Source of the DNA: Moraxella caviae
GTDB taxonomy: Bacteria > Pseudomonadota > Gammaproteobacteria > Pseudomonadales > Moraxellaceae
DNA length: 9,958 nucleotides
Assembly (NCBI RefSeq): GCF_002014985.1
Contig: NZ_MUXU01000100.1
Span: 1-9,958 of the forward strand
Direction: 5' to 3'
Shown piece after piece: positions 1 to 4,989 of the stretch. The notes under the pieces are model-generated. The model saw only the letters and a program-made list of their open reading frames with translations, had not been told where the DNA came from and did no database searches. Made by a program: the position numbers and the translations under genes. Within the stretch, counting starts at the first letter, position 1, and every line of letters starts with the position of its first letter.

Positions 1-59
1 TGATTTTGAAAATAGCCAATATCTTTTGCGCTGTGTTTTTTTAATTCTGATAGTTTCAT
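1..59 (-). CDS. Unidentified tail-region protein, N-terminal 19 codons only
   Basis: This is the start of a minus-strand gene that runs off the left edge. The ATG at 59 is preceded by a clear AGGAG ribosome binding site about 8 bases upstream, and 19 codons stay open to the edge. The peptide begins MKLSELKKHSAKDIGYFQN, which is too short to identify. In siphovirus-like tail modules the gene after the tail tube is often a tail assembly chaperone. That is only a positional guess, because a small membrane protein gene comes between the two here. The start is well supported; the function is unknown. Confidence 0.6.
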   Translation of the reverse strand, partial: MKLSELKKHSAKDIGYFQN

Positions 60-80
60 GCTGTTTGCTCCTAAAAAACA

Positions 81-227
81 TTACTTATGTTTGCGATGTT
101 CATTGTATAAACGGCATAATTCAGGCAGTCGCCAAAGCACAATCCAAATGACACCTATTAAGCCGATAACAAATAATTTATCCATTGGCAATCCTAGAAT
201 ATCCGTCAAATCTATGTTAAAATTCAC
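81..227 (-). CDS. 48-residue single-pass membrane protein, function unknown
   Basis: This short minus-strand gene starts with GTG at 227 and ends with TAA at 81-83. An AAGGA Shine-Dalgarno-like sequence lies about 10 bases upstream of the GTG. An in-frame ATG at codon 15 is an alternative start and would give 34 residues. Residues about 18-31 form one hydrophobic segment (LFVIGLIGVIWIVL). It is followed by a basic, charged tail ending RLYNEHRKHK, so the C-terminus should stay in the cytoplasm by the positive-inside rule. It lies between the tail tube gene and a gene starting at 59 that has its own strong ribosome binding site, and it fills almost all of that gap. I do not recognise the family. 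Small membrane proteins in late regions may act in lysis, superinfection exclusion or membrane contact, but nothing here favours one of these. Confidence 0.6.
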   Translation of the reverse strand: MNFNIDLTDILGLPMDKLFVIGLIGVIWIVLWRLPELCRLYNEHRKHK

Positions 228-264
228 CTATGTTTTATCCTTCTTGTCCAAGGGTAAAATTACA

Positions 265-295
265 AACCCCTTAAAGTTCGCCGCTTTAAGGGGTT
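265..295 (-). terminator. Intrinsic terminator after the tail tube gene
   Basis: A perfect 12-bp stem (265-276 with 284-295) closes a 7-base loop just beyond the tail tube stop codon. On the minus strand it is followed by TTTGTAATTTT, and on the plus strand by TTTTGGTTTTT, so it could work in both directions. The stem core CCCCTTAAA resembles the hairpin after the major capsid gene. It probably sets a 3' end for tail tube transcripts or attenuates downstream expression. Confidence 0.8.
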
Positions 296-302
296 TTGGT
301 TT

Positions 303-1223
303 TTAAGCCGTATAACGCTCAAGTACAGGGCTTTGACCCACGACATTAAACGACACTTCCGCCGTGACCAAGTCACTGCCCGATGGGCTTGGAATATCGC
401 CGCTGATTTGCACTTTTGGCAGTTTTAGAATGTATTTTTTGCCATTTTCAAATTCAATGGGGATTTGCACCGCAAGCGTCGCCCCTGTGATTTGATTGGT
501 TAAAATATCATGCGCCTTTGGGCTGTAGGCAATCGTCATACTGCCTGAAATGGTAGCAAACATCGCCAGCACATTGCCGCCATATTTGTTATCACCTAGG
601 CATTTTTGCACTTCTGCGCCATTGTCAATTTCAAACTTAAACGCTTCTACGCAGACACCGATATTTTGTCCGTCAATTAAAATATCGCCGATGTTTAGAC
701 CGCTTGCTTTTGGGCTGTCTTCTGCCTTTTTAGGGGTTTTGGCAAAGCTGGTGGTCTTAGAATGCTGATAATCTAGCCCCTTAAAACCCAATGACAAGCT
801 CACCAAGCTGTCAGTGCCAACATCAAGGCTAAGACTGTTCACATGACACGCCCCAAAGGCATGAAATACGCCAATATCGGTAAAGTCTTTGGTGATGGTG
901 AACATCGAGCGAGTATCGCCAACTTCTAACGTGTCAGGTTGCCCCGCTTGCCCTTGTTTCCACTCGCTCCAAAAAGCAGCGGCAATGAGTTCATCAAACA
1001 CCCCAAACATCAGCTCGGTTTCAATATCACCCTCTACCGTGCCGCCTGTTGGCATACCCTCTCTTTTTAATCGGCTGTCGCTGACCAGCTCACTTTCGGT
1101 CAGCTCAATAGAATTATTTAAGCCGTTGGATTTATTGGGTAGAATTTTAAAGCCAGTCGTTGCCAGCTTTTTAATATCGGTCTGCTTGGCGATTGCCGTT
1201 ACGACCTTTGCACCACTTGACAT
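303..1223 (-). CDS. Major tail tube protein
   Basis: This 306-residue protein is the likely tail tube subunit, which polymerises around the tape measure to form the DNA conduit of a non-contractile tail. The recognisable part is residues about 58-85 (GGTVEGDIETELMFGVFDEL and following). This matches the tail tube pattern of a G-x-I-x-x-E-L core strand followed by a 'DELIAAAFWSEW' helix near the first third. The C-terminal half is beta-rich and ends in a VTAEVSFNVVG strand, also typical of the fold. The ATG at 1223 has a GGAG site 7 bases upstream. The gene lies downstream of the tail terminator gene as expected, except that a plus-strand toxin-antitoxin pair separates them. Terminator-like hairpins flank it on both sides, so its expression may be set apart from its neighbours. 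Assignment to tail tube is confident; the exact family is not named. Confidence 0.85.
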   Translation of the reverse strand: MSSGAKVVTAIAKQTDIKKLATTGFKILPNKSNGLNNSIELTESELVSDSRLKREGMPTGGTVEGDIETELMFGVFDELIAAAFWSEWKQGQAGQPDTLEVGDTRSMFTITKDFTDIGVFHAFGACHVNSLSLDVGTDSLVSLSLGFKGLDYQHSKTTSFAKTPKKAEDSPKASGLNIGDILIDGQNIGVCVEAFKFEIDNGAEVQKCLGDNKYGGNVLAMFATISGSMTIAYSPKAHDILTNQITGATLAVQIPIEFENGKKYILKLPKVQISGDIPSPSGSDLVTAEVSFNVVGQSPVLERYTA

Positions 1224-1236
1224 AAATTTACTCCAT

Positions 1237-1255
1237 AAAAAAAGCCCTAATGGGC
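1237..1255 (-). terminator. Short terminator-like hairpin just upstream of the tail tube gene
   Basis: Read on the minus strand, a GCCC-ATTA-GGGC stem-loop is followed directly by seven T residues, and the tail tube ribosome binding site (GGAG) starts within a few bases. The stem has only four G-C pairs, so it is weaker than the other hairpins in this operon. It also lies next to the -35 element of the toxin-antitoxin promoter, which faces the other way. It may attenuate leftward late transcription or insulate the two units. Confidence 0.55.
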
Positions 1256-1257
1256 GG

Positions 1258-1286
1258 TTGAAAAAATATAAGTAATAACTTATAAT
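1258..1286 (+). promoter_or_regulatory. Promoter of the toxin-antitoxin operon
   Basis: TTGAAA at 1258-1263 and TATAAT at 1281-1286 are separated by exactly 17 bp. This is a near-consensus sigma70-type promoter pointing toward the toxin gene. The expected start of transcription is about 1292-1294. That is downstream of the ATG at 1288, so the ATG at 1312 is the better toxin start. A palindrome covers the spacer and the -10 box. Confidence 0.75.
1267..1284. promoter_or_regulatory. Inverted-repeat operator in the toxin-antitoxin promoter
   Basis: TATAAGT and ACTTATA form a perfect 7-bp inverted repeat around a 4-base centre (AATA). It covers the promoter spacer and part of the TATAAT box. Bound protein would block RNA polymerase. 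XRE-type antitoxins commonly repress their own operon through such palindromes, so the antitoxin at 1649-1945 is the likely ligand. The repeat is seen directly; the ligand is inferred. Confidence 0.6.
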
Positions 1287-1311
1287 AATGAAAAAATTAG
1301 GTTCATCAAAA

Positions 1312-1662
1312 ATGTATACCGTCTTAATGACCGACCATTTTCATGATTGGCTGGTTTCGCTATCACCAGACGAACAAGATAGCGTTGCCCATGCGGTAAA
1401 ATTATTACAGGTTTACGGACACCAGCTATCACGCCCCTATGCTGATACGCTACAAGGCTCAAAACTTGCCAACTTAAAAGAATTGCGTATCCAGCACAGC
1501 GGCAAGCCTTATCGTGCGTTTTTCGTCTTTGACCCTTTGCGCCAAGCTATTTTGTTATGTGCAGGCGACAAATCAGGCAACAAACGCTTTTATAAGCAAA
1601 TGATACCCCTTGCCGAAAGTTTATATCAAACCTATTTGGAGCAGCTTAATGAAACTGACTAA
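1312..1662 (+). CDS. RelE/ParE-superfamily toxin, Gp49/HigB-like
   Basis: This 116-residue protein resembles phage-derived Gp49-like toxins of HigB type, which belong to the RelE/ParE superfamily. Many of these are ribosome-dependent mRNA interferases. The diagnostic stretch is LKELRIQHSGKPYRAFFVFD at about residues 51-70, followed by ILLCAGDKSGNKRFYKQMIP and a C-terminal helix. This gives the usual order of helices, an R-rich strand core, then 'GDK-G--RFY'. The length is normal. I chose the ATG at 1312, not the in-frame ATG at 1288, because the promoter -10 box ends at 1286 and the message should begin after 1288. A weak TAGG lies about 10 bases before 1312. The gene is on the opposite strand to all structural genes. 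It overlaps the antitoxin gene by 14 bases, with the toxin first as in higBA pairs. Catalytic activity is inferred from family resemblance. Confidence 0.85.
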   Translation: MYTVLMTDHFHDWLVSLSPDEQDSVAHAVKLLQVYGHQLSRPYADTLQGSKLANLKELRIQHSGKPYRAFFVFDPLRQAILLCAGDKSGNKRFYKQMIPLAESLYQTYLEQLNETD

Positions 1663-1945
1663 TTTTGATGATTTTTTTAACAATTTGCCTGCCACACGCC
1701 AAACCGCCATCAATCAGCGTGTTGCCGACAGCTTAATTAGCATTCGCTTAGCCGAATTACGCAAAAATGCCAAATTGTCACAAAAAGAATTGGCACAAAA
1801 AATCGGTGTATCCCAATCCGCCATTTCACAAATTGAAAGCACAAATAACCTCGAGTTTGCCACATTACAAAAGTACATTTCTGCATTGGGCGGCAAGCTA
1901 CATTTGTCCGTTGAAATCAATGGCAAACACTCTGTTTTGTTGTAA
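1649..1945 (+). CDS. XRE-family helix-turn-helix antitoxin
   Basis: This 98-residue protein is the partner of the upstream toxin. It has a Cro/CI-type helix-turn-helix at about residues 30-65: LRKNAKLSQKELAQKIGVSQ, then SAISQIES, then LEFATLQKYISALGGKL. This is the classic XRE order with the 'SQ-ELA-KIGVSQ-AIS-IE' signature. The 'ATLQKYISALGGKLHLSVE' tail is common in antidotes paired with Gp49-like toxins. The ATG at 1649 lies inside the toxin gene and has a GGAG site 8 bases upstream, so translation is coupled. The protein should neutralise the toxin and repress the promoter at 1258-1286 through the palindrome there. The gene stops at 1945, and the convergent tail terminator gene ends at 1946, so no bases lie between them. 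I see no terminator for this operon, and its transcript probably runs on antisense to the tail genes. Confidence 0.88.
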   Translation: MKLTNFDDFFNNLPATRQTAINQRVADSLISIRLAELRKNAKLSQKELAQKIGVSQSAISQIESTNNLEFATLQKYISALGGKLHLSVEINGKHSVLL

Positions 1946-2335
1946 TTATTTGTACCGATACGGCACTCTGACATTGACTTGATAAAAGTCCCCATCACTG
2001 CCAACCGTTGTTACTGTTGGCGTTAATAACTCTAAATGTTCGTGGCTGTAATAGCCCAAATGCTGTGCGATGTTATCGGCTTGTGCAATAATGGCACTCT
2101 CGCCTGTGTTTAGTCGCCCAAACACCTGCACTACCACCGCCCCACGCTGTCTTGTCATGGGTTTATCCGCCATACCGCTCATGATACTGCTTGCTGTTTG
2201 AATGCTAAGACGCTGCCATAGCCCTTGTGCTGGCGGTGTGTGGTTGATGTTGCCTGTCGCCCAGTGCCTTGCGCTAAAATCAGGCATGGTTTTGATATGC
2301 TCAGCAATCAGTCTGTGTATTGTGGTTGTGTTCAT
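1946..2335 (-). CDS. Tail terminator protein (DUF4128-like)
   Basis: This 129-residue protein resembles the phage tail terminator-like family (DUF4128), which caps the growing tail tube and joins it to the head. The C-terminal half carries the recognisable part. Residues about 77-129 contain GESAIIAQADNIAQHLGYY, then a strand-rich segment ending FYQVNVRVPYRYK, as in other small tail terminators. The N-terminal helix (TIHRLIAEHI) and the PPAQGLWQRLSIQ segment are also typical. The ATG at 2335 has an AGGG site about 6 bases upstream and lies inside the 3' end of the preceding gene, with a 35-base overlap. Normally the tail tube gene follows directly; here a plus-strand toxin-antitoxin operon intervenes and ends exactly at this gene's stop codon. 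Confidence 0.8.
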   Translation of the reverse strand: MNTTTIHRLIAEHIKTMPDFSARHWATGNINHTPPAQGLWQRLSIQTASSIMSGMADKPMTRQRGAVVVQVFGRLNTGESAIIAQADNIAQHLGYYSHEHLELLTPTVTTVGSDGDFYQVNVRVPYRYK

Positions 2336-2636
2336 GGTTTACCCTATCTGCAAATCCCACCAAAAAATCCAGCAAATAACAAAAAGTTTCATTTGCTCGC
2401 CCTGTTGATACTTCAATACCTACCGTATGGCAAATATCAAATGCAATATGCGCCGCTTCATGGGCAATAGTTGATACCTTATTGTCAAACACGCCCAGCA
2501 AATAAATATCTAGCCCACCCTTAGTATGCCTAAAAGTGTTTGCACCACCTACCCTGTCAAGCAAAGTAGCAGAACTTGATAATACTTCATGGGCTTTTTG
2601 CCTATTTAAACGCCCTATCAAACGCCACAGGTTCAA
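2301..2636 (-). CDS. Small HExxH putative zinc metallopeptidase, neck region
   Basis: This is a phage protein of about 111 residues with a gluzincin-like zinc site. HEAAH lies at residues 59-63 in the context STIAHEAAHIAFDICHTVGI, and a possible third ligand, Glu83, follows in ANETFCYLLDFLV. Comparable small HExxH proteins occur in phage structural regions, but their substrate is not established. The start is uncertain. The longest reading begins with TTG at 2636, and another TTG lies at 2621. Neither has a good ribosome binding site, and no in-frame ATG is available. Coupling to the overlapping upstream gene (stop at 2602) is likely. The conserved-looking part from LLDRVGGANTF onward is kept with either start. 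The last residues, rich in His and Asn, are encoded in the overlap with the tail terminator start and may be a by-product of that overlap. Enzymatic activity is inferred from the motif only. Confidence 0.72.
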   Translation of the reverse strand: MNLWRLIGRLNRQKAHEVLSSSATLLDRVGGANTFRHTKGGLDIYLLGVFDNKVSTIAHEAAHIAFDICHTVGIEVSTGRANETFCYLLDFLVGFADRVNHEHNHNTQTDC

Positions 2637-3606
2637 GCTGTTTAATTTGCGCCAGTGTCAGCGGTCTAAAATTCTTATCAAGCTGCAACTGCGCAAATTT
2701 GGCAGGGGTTAAACCGCCATTTCTAAACAGCTGCCCTTGGGTTTTGCCAAGTACGCTGTCTTGAAATGCGCTGTCTTGGGTTGCCAGCCATTCATAGTAG
2801 GTTTGGTTTTCTACCTTGCCGTTCATGCTGGCACGAAACTTAGGGTCTTTGCCATTCCACAGTATGTAGCTGGTGCGACAATTCACATGATACGGCGGTT
2901 TGTGGCTAATCGGTAGTATTCGCCCATCTAGGCTACGGCACACTCGGCTGGTGCGACCGTCTAGCGTTGCAACCACCTTAATTTCATCAATACCAAGCTG
3001 GGCTGCCAAATCCGCCCTAGCTTCACTTGCCAAGTGCTGTACGGTGGTGTGAACAACCGCTTTGGCGTGTCTTTTGGTGGTGAAGGTCAAGCCATCTTGA
3101 TAACGCTTGGCTTTTGTACCGATGATGATTTGCTTGATTTGATGGTTGGTTTTGCCTTGATGGCGAGCCAGTTTTATCGCATTGATAATCCGCTGCTGCT
3201 CTTTGTCTGCAAAGGCGGATAATACCGCTTTGACATTTGCCCCACCAAAGCCATTCATCGGCGTATTGGCGATTTTCGCTGATTTAAAATCCGCCAAATT
3301 GGGCGTAATATTCAACGCTTGGGCTAAAAATTTGGCTTCGCTTTTTTGTGCATAATCGGCAATCAAAAGACTGCTGGCATAAAACGCCTCTGTGACCGTT
3401 TTTAATTCATCAGCGATTTCATCACCCAATGCCCCTAAAATCAGTGCCAGCTTTTTTGCGCTGGTTTCGGTTAATTCATCATTCATCAAAGCCTCTTGCA
3501 CCGCCTTATCAATTCTGCCAATCGCCTGCATAAATTCTTTGGCTTCATGGGCTTTTAGGCTCTCTAAATAGATTTGCAAGCGTGTGATAAAACTGCTGTA
3601 ATCCAT
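2602..3606 (-). CDS. Minor head protein with Mu gpF-like domain
   Basis: This 334-residue protein carries the phage head morphogenesis (Mu gpF/SPP1 gp7-like) signature at residues about 221-249. The segment RVCRSLDGRILPI leads into PPYHVNCRTSYIL, with Cys223, the 'PP-H-NCR' core and Cys243. The next 85 residues (YYEWLATQDSAFQDSVLGKT, then LFRNGGLTPAKF) match the usual C-terminal extension of this family. The N-terminal 200 residues are largely helical. Such proteins are minor head components that help in assembly or DNA ejection. The ATG at 3606 overlaps the stop codon of the preceding gene (TAATG). The position is unusual: in many phages this gene follows the portal, but here it lies after the neck genes, about 3 kb further downstream. 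The family call is firm; the role is inferred. Confidence 0.85.
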   Translation of the reverse strand: MDYSSFITRLQIYLESLKAHEAKEFMQAIGRIDKAVQEALMNDELTETSAKKLALILGALGDEIADELKTVTEAFYASSLLIADYAQKSEAKFLAQALNITPNLADFKSAKIANTPMNGFGGANVKAVLSAFADKEQQRIINAIKLARHQGKTNHQIKQIIIGTKAKRYQDGLTFTTKRHAKAVVHTTVQHLASEARADLAAQLGIDEIKVVATLDGRTSRVCRSLDGRILPISHKPPYHVNCRTSYILWNGKDPKFRASMNGKVENQTYYEWLATQDSAFQDSVLGKTQGQLFRNGGLTPAKFAQLQLDKNFRPLTLAQIKQLEPVAFDRAFK

Positions 3607-3968
3607 TATCCAAAAATCTCTTGTGCTGATATGGCATAAATACCATTTGCCGCCTGCTTAGACCAGCCATGTTCTAGGCGGTAGGCATAGGGCAAATTGT
3701 TTTGAATGGTGATTGGCACAAAGTCTTTATGCGTGTAAAAACTTCTGGTGTATCGCCTGATTTGTTTGTTGTCGCTGTAGCTATAATCCACACCGCCTGC
3801 CGTCATGATGTGATTGCCACGATAACGACCACCGTTGATTTCGGCAACTGGCGAATTGGCAATGATTTGGTTATACAGTTCAATCGCCTTGTCTTTGTAG
3901 CCATCAAGCAGTTCATTTTTGACATCGTCAAATAACTGCGCAGGTGGCACAGTCCAACCAATACCCAT
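3606..3968 (-). CDS. HK97 gp10-like tail completion / neck protein
   Basis: This 120-residue protein matches the HK97 gp10-like tail-component pattern. An N-terminal helix leads to SPVAEINGGRYRGNHIM, then to a C-terminal block NNLPYAYRLEHGWSKQAANG, which is the family's 'N-LPYA--LE-GWS-QAP-G' signature, at about residues 90-109. In related phages the protein sits at the head-tail interface and is needed to attach or finish tails. The ATG at 3968 has AGG 6-7 bases upstream, and the previous gene's stop is one base away. The stop codon overlaps the start of the minor head protein gene. Length and position between the head-closure gene and the tail terminator support the call. Confidence 0.82.
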   Translation of the reverse strand: MGIGWTVPPAQLFDDVKNELLDGYKDKAIELYNQIIANSPVAEINGGRYRGNHIMTAGGVDYSYSDNKQIRRYTRSFYTHKDFVPITIQNNLPYAYRLEHGWSKQAANGIYAISAQEIFG

Positions 3969-3969
3969 A

Positions 3970-4323
3970 CTAAACCTGCCTTAGTTGTATTGTATAGCTG
4001 ACATCGGCTGGGTCTTTGTTGATGGCAACAACCCTAAAGCCATTGATGACATCATCAATCTGCGGTGTGTCGCTGACCTCGCTTTGCAAGCAAATCAGCT
4101 TGACATCACTTGCCAAGATGGTGTCGTTTACTTCTTTTGCGCTAAATCTGCTAAACACACCACGCCCACTGTAATGCGCTGTAGCGGTGTTTATGCTCTC
4201 GCCCAGCCAATCGTCCAGACCGCCATTTAAAACACTGTTACGCTCGCCTGTGAACGGTTTAACAGCATCTTTTAAATCACTATCAAAGGCGGTGGCAATT
4301 TCGTTGGTGATTTCGTTGTTCAT
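3970..4323 (-). CDS. Head-closure-like neck protein
   Basis: This is a 117-residue neck protein. The N-terminal 30 residues are helical and acidic. From about residue 50 the chain becomes strand-rich: HYSGRGVFSRFSAKEVNDT, then DVKLICLQSEVSDTPQIDDV, INGFRVVAINKDPADVSYTI and a final QLR. This layout, with a late 'D-I-NG-R--V' turn and a terminal 'Y-IQLR' strand, is that of small head-closure proteins that seal the portal-adaptor channel before tail joining. The call rests on this pattern plus gene order between the adaptor and the gp10-like gene, not on a strong motif. The ATG at 4323 has AGGG about 6 bases upstream, one base after the preceding stop codon. Confidence 0.6.
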   Translation of the reverse strand: MNNEITNEIATAFDSDLKDAVKPFTGERNSVLNGGLDDWLGESINTATAHYSGRGVFSRFSAKEVNDTILASDVKLICLQSEVSDTPQIDDVINGFRVVAINKDPADVSYTIQLRQV

Positions 4324-4324
4324 C

Positions 4325-4681
4325 TTACGCCCTTTTTGTCGGCACAGCCCAAATGCTTGCCTTTTTCAGATAGGGTTTGATTAAATCTAGCGCAATCATC
4401 TCATCGCCACTCATCGGCTGTCCGTCTGCGCCATCGGCAAAGGTTTTTGAAGTGCTAACACTGCCTGCGGTGGCGGATTTGGCTTTTATCATGCCTTCGG
4501 TGCGGTCTTGGTATAGCTTACCGTCCAAATAGGCTTTGGCGATGAATTGGGCGGCTTGTATGATGGCATTTGGTATGGTGTCAAAGCGTGGCAAATCATG
4601 CTTTGATAGCCACGCATTGACGACAATCACAGTGCCATCATCAGCACCTTGTACGCTTTTTATATCGTCTAAAGTAATCAT
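4325..4681 (-). CDS. Probable head-tail adaptor (connector) protein
   Basis: This 118-residue, mostly helical protein follows the capsid genes and precedes the head-closure gene, which is the usual place of the portal-binding adaptor. The segment IPNAIIQAAQFIAKAYLDGK (about residues 36-55), then DRTEGMIKAKSATAGSVSTS and a C-terminal helix ALDLIKPYL, resemble small head-tail adaptors in which helices pack around a short loop facing the portal. The 'IKAKSATAGSVSTSKTF' stretch is a feature I associate with this group, but it is not diagnostic alone. The ATG at 4681 overlaps the previous gene's TGA as ATGA, so translation is coupled. Function is inferred from order and fold style. Confidence 0.6.
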   Translation of the reverse strand: MITLDDIKSVQGADDGTVIVVNAWLSKHDLPRFDTIPNAIIQAAQFIAKAYLDGKLYQDRTEGMIKAKSATAGSVSTSKTFADGADGQPMSGDEMIALDLIKPYLKKASIWAVPTKRA

Positions 4682-4938
4682 GCTTTTTTGCGTCTGGTTG
4701 GTTTTTCGTCAGCTTTTGGCAGCTCCACCACATCTTGCTTTTCTTCACCATCTGCTTGTAATTCAAACACGGGCAAGTGCTGGTATTGCTTAGGAACATC
4801 ACCAAAAACAAAATCGCATTGCTCAATAAAATCATCGCCCTTGTACTGACTGGCATTGCGGATAGTTAAGCCGTGTTCTTTGGCAAGCGCTCGGTTCTTT
4901 TGCCCAAAATCAGTCGTAAAATATAAAATCTTTGCCAT
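4678..4938 (-). CDS. Small head-associated protein of unknown function
   Basis: This 86-residue protein sits between the capsid and adaptor genes. The first 60 residues look like a small alpha/beta domain: strand AKILYFTTDF, a helix through KNRALAKEHG, strand LTIRNAS, a short acidic segment and strand CDFVFGDVP. The last 25 residues are highly charged (ELQADGEEKQDVVELPKADE, then KPTRRKKA), probably a flexible tail. I do not recognise the family. A decoration or capsid-stabilising role would fit the place but is a guess. The ATG at 4938 has GGAG 6 bases upstream. A strong hairpin lies between this gene and the capsid gene, so it may be expressed at a lower level than the capsid protein. Confidence 0.7.
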   Translation of the reverse strand: MAKILYFTTDFGQKNRALAKEHGLTIRNASQYKGDDFIEQCDFVFGDVPKQYQHLPVFELQADGEEKQDVVELPKADEKPTRRKKA

Positions 4939-4950
4939 AATTTACTCCAA

Positions 4951-4985
4951 AATAAAACCCCCTAAACCGAAGTTTAAGGGGTTTT
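4951..4985 (-). terminator. Strong intrinsic terminator with UUCG loop, after the capsid gene
   Basis: An 11-bp stem (4957-4967 with 4972-4982) closes a four-base loop. On the minus strand the loop reads C-UUCG-G, the exceptionally stable tetraloop, and is followed by TTTTATTTT. One stem position is G·U on the minus strand but C·A on the plus strand, so the hairpin is built for leftward transcripts. It lies a few bases after the capsid stop codon and just before the next ribosome binding site. Confidence 0.8.
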
Positions 4986-4989
4986 TGGT

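Noticed and set aside
58..306. Plus-strand open frame of 82 codons
   Set aside because: It spans a bidirectional terminator and lies opposite two better-supported minus-strand genes; no protein-like features.
1228..1236. Two-codon open frame ATG-GAG-TAA before the tail tube gene, possible regulatory minimal ORF
   Set aside because: It is explained by the ribosome binding site GGAG followed by TAAATTT; it has no ribosome binding site of its own.
889..1275. Plus-strand open frame of 128 codons
   Set aside because: It lies opposite the tail tube gene, has low-complexity Ser/Pro-rich translation and no family resemblance; an antisense shadow.
1280..1462. Minus-strand frame inside the toxin gene, possible remnant of a tail gene
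   Set aside because: The translation has no phage protein resemblance, and the toxin frame explains this stretch fully.
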